A stretch of DNA of 64,000 nt. Origin: Pelargonium tetragonum. Taxonomy: Eukaryota; Streptophyta; Magnoliopsida; Geraniales; Geraniaceae. Made by a program: the position numbers and the translations under genes. Within the stretch, counting starts at the first letter, position 1. Every line of letters begins with the position of its first letter. The notes under the pieces are model-generated. The model was not told where the DNA came from. It searched no databases and saw only the letters and a list, made by a program, of their open reading frames with translations. This document shows, piece after piece, positions 12,066 to 26,632 of the stretch. The stretch lies in assembly GCA_036897445.1 (NCBI GenBank), contig JAYMTL010000101.1:1-64000 (forward strand), read 5' to 3'.

Positions 12066-14615
12066 AAGAGTGTAAATAAAATAGAGGCCTTTTAATTCTA
12101 TAGAGAATTCTTGCACCTGTGTCAGAAACCGCTTACTAGAAATCCGATTAATTATTTAAAAAGAATTTAGTAGAAAGTCAATACGACTTAGGACTTTTAA
12201 AAGGGCACTGCTCTTGACAGGAAAACGGGGGGATAAGAAGGTGGGGGTGCCACTAAAGGGGATTTCTTATTTTAAACTCAAGATACCTGGAGCTCTTAAC
12301 TACCTAGAACCAAAACCTTTAGGGATTTGGGGGCTCTTTATTATAGCTCCTAGCCTATCCTATACAACAGCTGTATATACCTATTTTTTTTTTACAAGAC
12401 CGAGGTAACTCTTGAGTTATTTGCAATGTAATTATCCTTATCTTATTAATATAATATACAACTTATAATGAACTAGAAATAGGAAGTTAGGGCTACTTCC
12501 CCTTTACTGGAATAAAAAATACCGAAGGGTGTTTTATAACTACGCTTTAAGCGACTGTTTCCTTAGTAAATAGGCATAAAACTTTATCTTGTGAATTGCT
12601 GCTAAATCTCTAGGAAATACTAGGGGTTCTGTACAAATTGTAGCTTAGCACTCGTTACTGAGCTAGCGGATTAAGGATACTGGATTTTAGAAGCTTTTAT
12701 ATTAGGACACCCGCTGTATTAGCAAGGGCCCTTGTTTGTGAAATGCGTAACCCGCGAGTCTTCTATTTATTAGGAACATTCGACCTTGATTTTCTATACG
12801 TGAAGAGCTGTGAGCCTAGTTGTTGTACAGAATTTCCTTGTTTATGAAGAAGCAAGAACTCTTATGTAATTTACGGAGAATCCTTTAGGCTTAGTTTATA
12901 TGAAATAAAAGAAAGCTTACAAAAAGCGCCTCCTTTTAAGCCTTAGACCAGCTCGCAGATTCTACATTGTTGCAAACGTTAGACGCTGGAGCTAGCGTGG
13001 AATGACTAAGGACTTCCTGTTTAATAAATTTTCAGAAATAGGTCCCTCTAATAAGAAATAAGACACTTTATACATGGATAAAGAGAAAATGGCTAGAGGA
13101 TCCCTCTCTAAAAAGGGTACGAACCTATACAAAAGAACGGCTTTATCGGGGTGCGGTTTCTAAAAACTTTATACCTGTTTCTGTAAACAAGCATTTTAGT
13201 TGGAAGTTAAGGGACTCCTTATGGGTTTGTCTGAACCTGATTTTAGTAAAGTAGAGACTCCTATTTTAGTATGTCGAAAGGGATGACTCTCCTCTGTATG
13301 GGGTCCTTTTGAATGAAACGAAACTATATGAAGCTTTACTCCTTTTTTCTATTATATTCTTTAAAATATAGCTATAGCCTTATGTATCTGTAGGGAATTA
13401 AAAAAGAGTGCGGATTCGAATTAGAGGTCTTCCCGGGGTGCCAAGTCTGGTCGAGAACCTATAAAATAGGATAGAATATAGAATTTCCTTTTGAAAAAGA
13501 AAGTTTATCTGGTTATTATAAGGAGACCCTTAACGGAATTTGTTAGCTAAGAGGGGGTTCCCAATATACAAAATCTATAAAGTACTAGAAATTTACAGGA
13601 TTACCACTCCCCCGAAAAGTCGTAGAGATTATGCTAAAAGCCTCCCTTTATATATATTCTAATGCGTAGCTTGTCCTAAGGTACCCCTGTCTTTATATTG
13701 TCCTACGTATCCTAAAGCCTATGAGCTAACAAAGCAAAGGGAATATATGCAATAACATAGGGTTGACAGTATCCACAATTAGATAGACGGCGAGTCTCTG
13801 CCCTTTAGTATTTTAGTAAAAGCAAGCTTGCGCTGGTATATAGGGTATCTGAATAAGGGCCCACTTAAGAAAGTCTATCAGGTCAGGTACGAATAAAATA
13901 ACTTTAGTTTACAGCCGGAGTAGAACCCAATATAATTAATCCTAAACTAAGATTTATTTTACAATAGCATAAAAAATCATTCTACTTTCATTTTATTCCA
14001 GTTAAGGGCCCTACCTTTTCAGAAAAGACCTAGATAAGTGCTCCCCCGTTTAGTACGATTACATTGTCTAAATCCAAGAATATTGCAAAAGGAAACTTGC
14101 TCCCGGGTTATAAAACAAGCGCTCTTGTCCCTAAGCTTTTCTTTTTTAATTAAAATGACTAAAACTTATTGCGGATATCCTGTATCAAAAGCCCGGCATT
14201 TGAAGAAAAAATTGTAGCTTTAAAAACTCAAAATTTCTTTATAGCCCCTTTTGGAAAACTGACAAGTAAGCAACTTATCCTTGTAACTGGTTTTTACTTT
14301 TAAGTATTTTAACCTGTAAAGTATTCTATTATAAAAGACTCGTAAACTCATGCTTGTATTACTAACTTCTAATTGAAAACTATAAAGTACGACTAAACCC
14401 CTTTTTTTAAATGTTAGCCAAATCCAAACTCGTCAGAAAACCTGAGAAAAGGATACCTACCTTTAAGAGAATCGTTTTTTGTTTTAGAGCATTACGGTTT
14501 CAACTTCTTTCCATAAGGTACCCTTTTCCGTTTATTAAGGCCTGAAATTAACCTCTCCTTAGAATACTTTAGCAAAAAAGTCTCTGCTTAATATCGAGCA
14601 GTCAAAGTTTTTACC

Positions 14616-14639
14616 CTATTTAAATTAAAATTTAAATAG
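14616..14639. repeat. 11-bp perfect inverted repeat
   Basis: CTATTTAAATT, a two-base AA spacer, then AATTTAAATAG. It could form a tight AT hairpin or cruciform. Flanks do not extend the symmetry. No gene or element edge is recognised beside it. Confidence 0.6.
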
Positions 14640-15849
14640 CCTTAAAAACCAAATTTAGTACTAAACTCTTCTAAACTAAATAAGAGATCTCTTTTACTAT
14701 ATTTATTTAAATTCCATTTCTTAGACTTTTAGGAAAAGCGATTCCCTCCGCTAAATAACTAGACCAAGATTTGAGGGGTATGCAAAACCGTTGATATCTC
14801 TTAACTTAAACCCAAATAAAAATAAGAGCTATAAAAATTCCTTGCGAGCTAACCTCTTAAAAAAATCCCCGGGGATACGAAAACTGATAGATTAACATAG
14901 GATCTCCATATTGCACTTCATTTTCTAAGTCTTTTTTAGTTTTTAGGGTGTAAACTAGTGGATTCAGTACAAGTCTTTTTTTAAGGGAACCCTTATTCCA
15001 AGGAATCCTCGAATTAGTGTAAACTCATTTCTGGTTTTTATCAAGAGACATAGCTTCTCCATTATATCAGATCATGACACATAGGCTAATAGGAGACCCT
15101 ATAAATAAGAGGGCAGCCCTTTTCATTTAACAACTGAAGCTCCTTACCGCATTATAGGTAACTAAGATTTTAGGTTCGGGACTATAATTTCAAACGTTAC
15201 CTAACTGGGGTATGGGTAAGTCCTATTTAGCTAGGACTCCTAGTATAGATTCCTAGAAAGGAGGTTATTCAAAGCATTTTGATAACGGATTTCCTTAAAG
15301 AGAATTCTGCGATATAAGAGAGAATTTCTATTTCTTGCCTTAATTATACCGAGGTATGACAGATTTGAATCTATATACGAAAAGACTTTTGAGAAAAGCT
15401 CCTGGGTTAATTCTTTAAGTAGAGGGTAGCATATCTGAATATTCACTATAGGAGCCTTTAATTTAGAAAAAGAAAGTTTTGTTTACTTTTCCCTTAGAAG
15501 GAGCGTCGCTCTTTTAAAAGCATACCCCCTTTAATATAATAGCAAAAACCGAAGTAGGGCCCTTTTCGTGCGTTATAACAAGCTTTTGTACCGGGTACTG
15601 TAGATTCCCAAAATCCTTAATTTTAAGGAGCTTATATAATTCTTCTTTTCATCTGCTCTCTAGCCAAAAGAAATGGATTCTGTACAAGGAGTTTAAACAG
15701 GATCCTTTACTCTTATCCTTGACAAAGTAGATTATCCTACAATTCCAGGTCGATCTATCCTAAACTTTTCTAAAGGTCTATTGCTTTTCTTTTTATAAGG
15801 TTTACAATATCTAGCTAAGCTTAACACAAAATAAGTTACTAAAAAGCAG

Positions 15850-15864
15850 AGGTAATGTAATTAA
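15850..15864 (+). repeat. dispersed 15-bp repeat, copy 2
   Basis: Exact AGGTAATGTAATTAA, preceded by AAAGCAG and followed by ACAAAT. See the copy at 2179-2193. Confidence 0.55.
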
Positions 15865-18800
15865 ACAAATAAATGAAAACGACTAGAATATCTTTCAAAA
15901 AGCTGGTAGAATGTAATACTAGGGTAGGGAGAAGCCTCTTTCAGTAGAGTTTTGAAATTCTTGATAGGAACAGAGCGCCCCAGGAGTTCCTTTGGCATAC
16001 CCTCGGAATCGAAAGAAAATTCAAACCCTATTTTATATAAGATATAAGGTAACCCTGTTCCGCACTAACAAGTTTCTTGACTAACACCCCAAAATATCTC
16101 TGATTTTTGCATAAAGAAATTAAAAAAGACTCAAAAAAGACAGAATTAATGGAATTTTGGTGATTTACGCTTTAGTTAGGATTCCCCCTCTATGAGTTTG
16201 GTACTAAACTTTCATTTTAGGCAGGTCTTGCCGAGGTTACCTTACTTTTTAAAGGGTTTTTACACCGGATATAAGCCATCTTTTGTTTTAAGTAATGAAT
16301 CTAAGTTCCTTACCTTCGTTTTTATTGAAAGGACTCTTAAAGCCTGAAGTTAGTAAGGTAATAAATCCAGAAGTAAGTACCTTAACAATTAATAGAACTC
16401 AATTGGTATAAGGAGATAGGACATTATAGTCTTAGGTTAGGCGGCTATAGGCAAGTCAAAGAAATTTTTAAGTAAATAAGGAAAGGAGTAGCCTTTTTAC
16501 AAGATACAAGAGGAGTTGAGCAGTATACTTTTTTAAAGCTTTCTAGAAAGTTTCTAAGTAAAGCAAGCTTACCTCTCTTAGTTTGTACGAGTTTGATTTC
16601 CTAGGAATTTTTTAGTTAGATAGTTGGGACTTGAACGCAAACATTTTTCTTATAAAGAGTACCTCTAGTCTTGTATTGCTGTACGAGTAAAGAAGTCTTG
16701 CCCTTTTTGTTTCCGGATTCACCTCGACAAGACAGCTAAATTTCTTTCATAAAGTCTCGGTTCGTAAATAAAATGTGCTGGGAAGTCTTCTAGGTTTGCT
16801 TTGAGGCTACAAAGTAAGATCAGAGATACCCGGGATCCTTGCCTTGGAGGAGTTACTAGAGGAAATTTACCATAGGGAGTACACGTGCAGGAGGGTTAGC
16901 TTTTTTGTTTAAAGGTTTCAGTCTTATTGATCGGGTTTTTACTTGAATTTAAAGAAACTCTCCAGATTGCTTACATAAGTTAAAAAAGCTAAAAGAAAAA
17001 GTATAGTATACGCCAAATAAGCCATTGTGCAAAGATCCCTTAGGTAATTTACTCCGGAATGCTATACAAAATATTAAAAGGAACCTCTGCCTTTTCTATT
17101 TTTCAAGATGGAAGAGAAACCTTTAGACTAACAATGTCTACGGAGAGCGCTTTGAACCCACGCACGCCTCCCACATGAGGTTGTTATTTATATTTATCTA
17201 GACGCTGTAGGAACCCTAAGAGAAAGCGTATCGAATGTAACTAAATCTCTTTATTACGTAAAGCCCTAAGAGTTTTTCTGGCTTAGACAAAAGAATTTCA
17301 TAGTTATTGTTTAACCCCGTCTACCATTGGTTTGAGACTTCTATTTAAGTAATTCAAACCTTTTGTATGCCTTTTTTTCCTTTTTATCTATATTCCTGGT
17401 GTTAATGTTAATAATAATTAGCCTTTCCTTAGCAGGTAAATAAAATGTCGATTAAGTTGGACTTATCGGCGAGCGCTTTTACTTTAACTTACCACTGCAT
17501 GAATTATGAACATAGAATATATCTGTTGTCTTAGCTTCGCTGTAGCTATTTATAAGTAGCCCTGCGCTTTCCTATACTAAGATTCAAGGGGTTAAAGGAG
17601 ACTACAAGAGGGGCATAGTAAATCTCAGAAAAGTACATTGGAATAAGTAAAATAGGGCTCAAATCAAATATAGAAAGTACGTTTAACGGATAAAGAGTCT
17701 GCAGTTCAGATAATTGAAAGATATTTACCTAATAAGGAGGTTCCTCCTAAAGAAACCATAAACAGTGCAATTATAGGACCTTTTTCGTGTCTTATATCCA
17801 GAAATAGTATACTACTTACCCGGCGGCATTTTATCTTATCAGTTTCTCGAGATTTTTCTATATTAAATTCTTATTTATAAATTTATAAAAAGGGGCCCTT
17901 GAACTTAGAGATTTCTATTGGGTTTTTTCCTTTCCTTGTAATTTCAAATAAGAATATAAGAAGTTGTTGAACTTAACGACTTAAGCTTTAAGGTCTCTTC
18001 GGGGTTTAGTATTTGATAGAGACTTTTGAGACGCCCTAGTGAGACTCCGGTTAGCTAAGGATACCCTTTATTAGCGTTATAGGCAAGGGTGTGTCCGAAG
18101 AATAGACTTCATTCATAAGAATTTTGCCCCAACTTCTTTACAGGAATATTTAAGTGGATACCCCCACAAGCAAGAAAAAGAGCTTCGAAGCTCCCTTGAT
18201 TCGTGGATCTCCCTTTTTATTTTGCTTGTTGAGAATTCCTGGGTTTCTTTGGACGAATGTCTAGAGCAAATATTGGGTTGTATAACTCTACTTGACTTGA
18301 GAAAGGAGTAACTGACGAGAGATTAAAATAGAACTTGTAACTCATAAGAGAACCGGTGTAAGCTTAAGTTTCTTATTTTTTTACCAGAGCAGATTCGTAA
18401 ATTTGGACAACAGGATTCTTCTTAGATATCCGTTTTTACGTACCTTTTTAAGGCAGTCACCCCAAAAATGGGTGGTGCTATAAGGAACTCTGAGTATTCT
18501 CTGGAATTCTTGTAACTTCTAAAAATTTTAAGTTACTTATACTTAAATCTTCGAGAGTAAAGGTAGCTTAATTTCTATTTCTACTGTAGTATATCTTATA
18601 CCCTTTCATTTAAACCGTGGTATTTCCCTGTTTCTTGAGTAAGTACTTTTTGTTCTCTGGCAAGCTAGGCTAGTAAAAGCGTTCCGTTACTATATCTATC
18701 CTATAAAAAGCCAGTCTCTCTTGTACTTAGTTGATCCTTTTTATGAGTCCTATCTTGCTAGTTTTCCAATTCCTTATAATAAAAAGAAATTTCTTTCAAT

Positions 18801-21365
18801 TATGAATACTTCCGCATAAGTATGACTTTACAAAAGGTTTTAAAGAAATGTTCAAATTTTCTAAGGTTTTTAGTGCTCGTGTTGCAAGAGAGTCCTGTGT
18901 ATTTTCAAGTTTATCCTAGTAGCAAGTTAAGAATTTCATTTAAGGGACTTGTCTTTTTTTAGTTACAGCAAAATGAGTTTCCTTAATACCTTTTTTGAAG
19001 AAGAAAAGTTTTAGATTAACCTCAGAAAAAGGTCTACGAGTTCGGATATAATACATTAGTGAAACACCAGAATTTTAACATTTAGTTTTACTGTACATGG
19101 GCCTTAGTCCTTAACTCAAGAGTAGATAAGTTTTGAATTTTGGAAAAAGGGTATACTTCTTTAAAGTGCTCTGCTCTCGCTTAATTTACGACTTTTCCAG
19201 CAATACAGCATCCATTAAATATTAATTACGGAATTTTAAGTTAAAGAATAAACAAGGCCAAAGAAGCCGTACAGGATGATAATAGGAGCATCGGGTGGGA
19301 GTTTCTAAAAAACCCTAATAGAAATAAAGTAGAAAACGATAAGAAGTTAAGACTTTTGTTTACAGGTTCAAAGCAGAAGAACTGAGTCCAGATAAAAGAA
19401 TTTAGGAGGCACTCCTTTCTATTATACATTTAGGTAAAGACTTTCAAATGTTGAGGACAATGAATCCGGATTACAATACAAAAAGGGTATCCCTCACTTA
19501 ACAAGTTAAGTCTTATCTAACTTCAAAATGGGTAAAACGGACTGCTACCCTTTGCTATTTACTTGAAAGGGACTCTTCTGAAAACTTGTACGCATTTCTT
19601 AAATTTTTTAGTGGCACAGAATCCGGAGGAGAGGACTCCTTGCTTTTGCCTTTGAAAGTCTATTCTCTACCGCAAAACTCTAAACTCAGTCCCTCATTAA
19701 TTAGCGGAAACCTATCTTCTTGTTAAGACCTATACTTGTTTATTAGCAATACCTTTCTTCAGAGCCTAACCTCTTACTATATATTAAACAGTCTAAATCT
19801 AAGAAAACCCTATGAATGTAGGAAACCCTCGCTCGAATATTCAAAGTGCATTAAATTGGCTATCAAACCCAGAACAAGGCTCAGTAACGCAAAAAGCTTC
19901 GTACATAGAAAAGCGTAGGTTCGAATCCATGAGTTTTGACACCTCGCGGAATACCATTCAAAATAGGAAGAGGTGCTATGGGCCGGTAAGCTTAAGAAAA
20001 GTATTGCCTTATTTTTTATAAGCTTAGAACCTTTTAGTTAGTCTAAAAAGTGAGGGCTTTCGAGTAAGTCTAGATTAACATAAAACAAGAGTCAAGACTC
20101 CTAATTAACCCCTAAATTACAATACAGGCTTTGTCAGGTAAGTAAAAAAGTCAAAAGGTCTACTCTACAATAGAAAATAAGCTGGGTTTTCTTTTTTAAA
20201 AAGGACTAAAGGGACCCATTCTTGTATACGGGAGTTTTCTTCAATTGCATTATAGAGCCCTTGGGAGGGGTTATTTTACTTATTAGATTAGAGGGGTAGC
20301 TGTAGATCAGAAAGGGTTTAACTAATACAGTTAAAATGCTTGGATCAACAAGCAAGTCGGATAAAATTTTATAAAAAAATCTCTACCTGAACTTGTAACA
20401 AGTCTCCTGTGGGTTTTTAATAATTTAGAGTACAGTTTCCTTTTCTATAAAGTTTGACACTTTACCTGGGTTTTATACAAGTTACAGTGCTACGGGGTTG
20501 TAAAACGAAGTCTCTTCTATAAGATAGCCCGGAAGCTTCTCTTTTCCTTCAACCAATTTATGATACATCACTTCCTTAATTAATTATACCGGAGGTACTA
20601 AAAAAAGCCTTCAGGGAACAGCTCCTATACGGACACACCCCGTAGATCAGTACAAATTAAAAGTCACTTTTTATGTACTCATTAGATAAGAAGATCCAAG
20701 TGTAACTATAAACTTGTATACAATTAAAACAAAGGGGGCTCTTTTGTATCCTTTTTGAGTAGGTCTCGGGTCAACCTGCGGGGAATAGGGCATCCTATTA
20801 GTATAGAAAATAGACCCTTATTTTTTAATAAGAAATGTCTAGAAGCTAATATACTAGGGAAATCTCAAGCGTTGTTATCTACAACTGTGTATAATAGGAA
20901 GATTTCTAGAGAAAAGGGTGCTATAAGGAGGAGCCAAAAGCTAAGGGATACCGGGAGTCCCCGAGGATGATTTTTCTATTATAGTACAGATTAGAAAGCT
21001 CTAGTGGGCACTAAAACCCCGAAAATTTATGGCTTACCTTGCCTTTAGCAGAGATACTTCGAGCGAGCTCCTTACTCTTGATTGGTTTGAAAAATATTAA
21101 AAGAATCAAATTCAAATAAAGGGCTACTTTTAGTAATTTAGAAAATCCCTTTTTATTTTATATCAAATCAACTTAAGTTTTTTCTGAGTTGATAATTCCT
21201 ATGTTATGAGTTCTCTAGTAACCCGTAATTATACACGGATACTTTGACTTGAACCCAAGTCACTCATGCATGTTGGAATCTTTTTTGCCGTACTTCTGAT
21301 CCCCGAACTCCTTTTGCAGATAAAGAATAATATTGTAATCAGCTAGTTTTTTATACTGTTATATT

Positions 21366-21381
21366 TATATATATATATATA
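21366..21381 (+). repeat. (TA)8 microsatellite
   Basis: Eight perfect TA units in an AT-rich context. Short, with no associated feature. Confidence 0.7.
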
Positions 21382-21654
21382 AATGTTTCCTGCTTTTTTA
21401 AATATTCTGGGCAGTAGTATTATAATTACTCTTTTTTATTTAGGATTCCCCAATTTTCTAGATTAGTTGTGCATATATTCTTTCTTTTTAGTAGAGGTAT
21501 CTTGCGAGGCTTGTAGTATGAAGATGGCAAAACAATATCTAAGATTTCATTTTTTTCGTACTGTAGAATAAAAGGGTAACTTGTCATAACATTAAAAGCA
21601 ATCGGTTCAAGCACTGCCGGGATGTTTGAGTTTAAAAAATAATAAGTAAGATAA

Positions 21655-21668
21655 AGGTAATGTAATTA
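21655..21668 (+). repeat. dispersed 15-bp repeat, 14-base copy
   Basis: AGGTAATGTAATTA, identical to the first 14 bases of the family word, followed by TAGTTAG. It lies 250 bp from the (TA)8 tract. Confidence 0.5.
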
Positions 21669-24295
21669 TAGTTAGTACCTGTTGATTACTTAAAAGGTGC
21701 CTTTCACCGGTTAAACCTAGCCCCTTTCCTAAAAGACTTAAGGAGACTCGCTCTTGAACTTACTGACTTACCTCACACTTGTTTCTTAAGCCAAGCCCAC
21801 TACCTGGGCCTATATGACTCTTCTGCGCACTCCTACCTTTGCTTTAGAGCTAGACTCTTCATAGCTATCTTTCGCTTAGTCTTTTACTCATAAAAAATGG
21901 AAAGGTACACTAAACCTGCTTCAAATAAAGTAAGTTCGCCTTCTCGGGTAGAACAAAATTACCGGAGTAAACATTAAACAAGGAATCCCAGATAACCTAG
22001 CAAGACGAAAGACTTTCAAAGCACTTGCCTAGAGTTGTATATTGGTAAAGAAGCATCGCTTTGATTTAACCTCAAGTAGGTGTGGGACCGTACTAAGTGT
22101 TCTAACTCTACTTTTTCTATAGCTCTTTCGAGAATCCCTAGAAATGCTGGAGTAAGAAAGGATTTCTATTAAGTGATTCTGATGACAAATAAAGTTAATA
22201 AGAGGAAGGTCCTACTTTTTTAAGTATGGTAGTACTTTTTTTATTAGAAGGATAAACTAAGATTACCCATATAAAAAAGAAAAAACTAAACCAACCAATT
22301 AACAATTGGACATACCAGAACTCCTGGATAAACATAAACCAACAAAAGATTGGTATTCATTAATGTACTCATGCCAGGGCCTTAAAATTGGATACAGGAA
22401 TGTGTAAGGAAAGAAAGAATGAAAAACAAGAGGAATCCGGAAATAACTAGTAAAAACCAAAACAAATACTAGTAAGACTCCTAATTCTATAAATTCCCTT
22501 TTGAGGGGCTGGCAAGGGAACAACAATCAAACTTTTCCTATTATTCCTAAACAAATATTTAACCAGGTAACACAAGTAGGTTCTATTCTTATTCACCTGT
22601 TTCTTAATACCAGCTTTGTTATTCTTTATTTGTATCCCTATCTTAGGAGCTAGACTGATTTTATTAGTCTTCTTCTTGGAGTTAGTCTTCTAATCTAGTA
22701 TAGATAGTAAGTATAAAAAGGATTAGGGGGGCATACAAATCTCGCTTCGATAAGTAATTTAAATAATAAACACAATCGGATTAAGGATACTGAACTGAAA
22801 TAAAGGGCATTGGATGAAAAAGATAGAAAGTATACGACTATTCTTGAGTGCTTGAGCGGTGACTCTCTGTGAGGTTGAGAGATAAGGAAAGGTAAATAAC
22901 ACAAAAATCTTCTAAAATCATATATTATTCAAGAAGCTACTTCATTCGACAAACCAGCTTCCAGTGTATTTAGCAAAATAAAGACTACTGGATTTAAGTT
23001 TTTCTTCGCTCAATATTAAAGAATTTTGTAATCCACCAGACTCTCGTAGGTTAAAAGTCTGGCTCGTGTTATACGTGCTCGCTTTTACACCTTGTTCTAC
23101 AAAGTTTTTTATTTCCTGACAAAGCTTCACATCGGGTATTTTTAAATATTAACTATAATTCTAGCTTCCCTATATATAAAGTAAAGTTCTACTAAATGTC
23201 ATCAAAAAAGAGCTCTATTGCTATTGCGCTTCACAGCAACCTGGAAGGTACACCTGTGATACATAAAAAAAGATTTCCTTGACCCAAACTACTTATTTTT
23301 TGCAAAACTTAATTTCAGATTTAAATAGAAAACCTTGTGTAATTCTCCTGTAATATACAAAAATCTTTTAATACCAAACGAGTATCTACAAGAGCTAAAA
23401 AAATTCCCGGCACTCTCAAAAGTAATAGTTTTGCACCTCTTTGAGTGCATTTATAGCTCAAAAAGGAACTCTAAAAAAGGGGAAAGTAGTTCTATAGGTT
23501 TAAGGAGGTTTCTCTATGAATTTCTCATTTTTGTATTCCTAATAAGTTTTACCGCTTTCTCCAAAGTTATTTTGTAGCTTCTAATCATTTCCGGGGGGGT
23601 TTATAAAAAGGGGAGGCCTTAAAGAAACTTCAAGAACTACTTAACTTACTAGAATAGGTTTTTCATTTTAAGTATCATAAAGTAATATTGCAAAAGTATA
23701 CTTAATCGGAAGACAATAAATTTCTTACGGCGTGCCCGCTCTATAACACCCCCCGAGTACTTTTAACAATAACCCCACTACAGCACGATTCCGCAAGGAC
23801 CCCAAAAAGCCTTTATTAAAACTCTGCTTCAAAGGGCTTTTATATTAGAGGAGCTCCCCTAGTTTTTAGCTCAGAATCCTCTCATTTTTTTAGAGCAAGT
23901 GCAAGTATTCCTACGGACCAAAATGGGCAAGACTCTTTTTACTGAGTACATATTCCTAATCGGAGGTAGACCCTGAGTAAAAGTATCTTTTTACCAGAAA
24001 TTTCTTATCAATACTCTAGCTTGAGCCTGTGACAAGCCCTTTTCATTTTAATTTAAATAAAATGCCGAAGACATAAAAAAATTCTCTGTATGGGTCCTTT
24101 ATTGGCCGGTATTTCATTCTTATTTTAGTTTAGATTTAACATCTCGGTACCCTTCCTTAGAAAAAAATCGAAGTAAGATTTACCTTTGTTTTACGCCCTC
24201 TCCTGAAATAAGGAAGGCATTAGCCTGCAGAAGAAGGGCGACCTTTAAATATCTTGTAAAAGGTATTAAAAAAGAATAGAGTTTTTAGGAATGCT

Positions 24296-24365
24296 GAAGA
24301 TAAGAAATCCAGATTAAATCAAGAAAGGGTCAAAGTTTATATCAGATCTTTCTTTTATTTATCGC
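24296..24365 (+). repeat. diverged repeat pair, left member
   Basis: This segment and 25150-25220 align over about 65 bases around the shared core ATCCAGATTAA, followed by a GAAA(A/G)GGTC(A/G)AAGTT block and ending in GTTTGG. Several substitutions and small gaps separate them. Same orientation, about 870 bp apart. A direct repeat of unknown origin; too short and diverged to name. Confidence 0.4.
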
Positions 24366-25149
24366 GCGTTTGGGGTTCAGGGGATACCTTTTAAGCTTTT
24401 GGAGTATTTAGTTTTATGCCTTTTTCAAGGATTTAATAACAAGAGACCCTGTTAAGACACAAGGGCAGGAAGATAGATATTTTAATTAACAGATCGCTAT
24501 ATTTTATTGATTTTAGATCTTGGAAGAGGAGAATAGAGCTAACTTCTTCCTAGAGACTTCCCTTGTATAGAGCCCCCGAAAAACGTATTACTTATAGACT
24601 ACTGGAAAGGAGCCCTATATACCTCTATATTTCATTCCGTTTATCAGAAACTCTTATTATACTTGCACTAAAAAGTTCCTTCTCTAAAAAGGTTTTGACA
24701 CATAGCGGATCCCTTTACTTGTTTTGAAACAAAAGTAAAACGAATAGCTAGCTTTAACTGATCTTTAGTAACTAAAACAGAAACTCTAGTAAACCTGTTA
24801 ATAAGAACCCTTTATCTTAAAATAGAAATGGAATCTTCACAAAATCTAGGCCTCAGTCTTCTCCTTACAAAGGCCCAAGCTTACCTCGTTGTAAATCTCG
24901 TACCCCTAACAAAAAGAATAAGTCGTTTCTTTATTTGCAGCATATTTCCGATTTGTTGAATACTGGGGCGTGCCTACCCTACAAAAATGCTCTTCTTTTT
25001 AGTAGAATAAACTTGGGAATCCCCTAAATAGCAATGACACCACAACTCTTAAAATCCCACTTCAGCAAGATCCTGGCTTAAGAGTCTCCCTCTATCTAAC
25101 CTTAAAAGGACTTCTTTATAAATATATTATAAGAATATTGTAAGACAAA

Positions 25150-25225
25150 ACCTTTTAAAATGTTAAGAAAAGGAATCCAGATTAATCGCGAAAAGGTCGA
25201 AGTTAATCTAAATTCTTGCGTTTAT
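25150..25225 (+). repeat. diverged repeat pair, right member
   Basis: Partner of 24296-24365. The tail AAATTCTTGCGTTTAT also has loose relatives at about 2771 and 36063 (TAAATTCTTGCTT), which suggests a wider, older family. Confidence 0.4.
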
Positions 25226-26632
25226 CCCCAGTTTGGACACCCTGTCATTTTATACCTAGTTTTTACATAAAAAATCTCGGGGGCTCTCACGGTAAGACTT
25301 CATTTTTTGCGGATCAAGGCTCTTAGTCTTAGCTATTAGGTTTTCTAAAGGTTTTAGCCTTCTTAACTCGGTTGGAAGAAAGGGATCTGAAAGCCGATCT
25401 CCTCTTTCTTTTCAACTTCGGTTTCCAGTGTCTAATTCTAATAAAAATCTCTAGTCAAAACAGAAAACAAGCTAAGAACTGGAGAACTTCCTCTTAAAAA
25501 AATAGAAGGCCCGGTAAAGGTATCCGAAGAGGTACTCTAAATAGAGAGTAAGAGAATAACTTAGGTATACTTATATTACATAATTAGATAAAGGTTTCCT
25601 ATTTATTTTGCAAAAACAGAGCTTAATCTGCCCTTTGATATACTTAACATCTTCTATTCTACTTTGTACTACCTGCTAAGTATATTTATACTCTTTTTAA
25701 ACGAATAGAAGAATTCCTCCCAGCTTTATGAAATAAGTTTAAAAACAAAAATTCCGGTAAGGAGCTTCTTGTGTTTGTCAAAGTCTCCTTTTTTTATCCA
25801 TAAGTGAAGGAATTCTTTATTATTACTATTTTCTCAGATGCGTATCCTGAAGTATTCTTTATATAAGGTTAAAGCTTATTTATATGTATCTCTGCGCACA
25901 CACTCCACTTTCCGCTTAGTAAACAAGGTAAGTTTTTTAGGAAATCTATCTCACTACTACAAATTTCCTCTATACTCAGGTTATACTATGAGCTACCCAC
26001 AAAGTCTTAAAGAAGAGTCTAAATGTGTTGGATAAAAGCTTTTAATGGAAATAACTAAGTATCCAGGCCCTTGCTTGCAATGTACCTGACTAATTCTGTA
26101 CTTTACTAAACTAAATCTCAGTTCTCCTTTAATTATAGCACTAAACTTAGAGGGTCTCAACTATAATCTAACAGGTAAGTCCTAATTAAGATATGCAAAA
26201 AAACGCAAAAGTACTCGGAAACGGGGCCCCTTAACACATTATATCAATTTCTTTTTATTAAATATTATCTTCCTCCACAATAACAAATAACAAAGGGGTT
26301 GTATATACTCTTATGAGTAATAAAAGGGCGGACTTTCCTAAAGGTAATTTCTGAAAAATAGAAACAAAAGATAATAAGCAAATCCCGGTACTAAGGAGCT
26401 TCGTTTTAAAGAAAATGTTTAAGGAAAGACTTTTGTTGTTATATCATAGCCCTGCGGAGAATAATTACAAAGGATCCTTTTATTAGGTAAGTAGTAAACT
26501 GGATTTTCTGACATTCCACAGGGGTTCCTGATAATATATCTTTCTCTGATTTTTTTATACTAGGTATCTCCATATTTCATCAAATCCCTTCTTTCTACAA
26601 TCTTCCAAAGCACTCAGAAAGAGAAGGTCATC

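Noticed and set aside
12667-12682. 16-base word CGGATTAAGGATACTG, also at 22777-22792
   Set aside because: With this base composition a few identical 16-mer pairs are expected by chance in 64 kb, and the flanks do not match.
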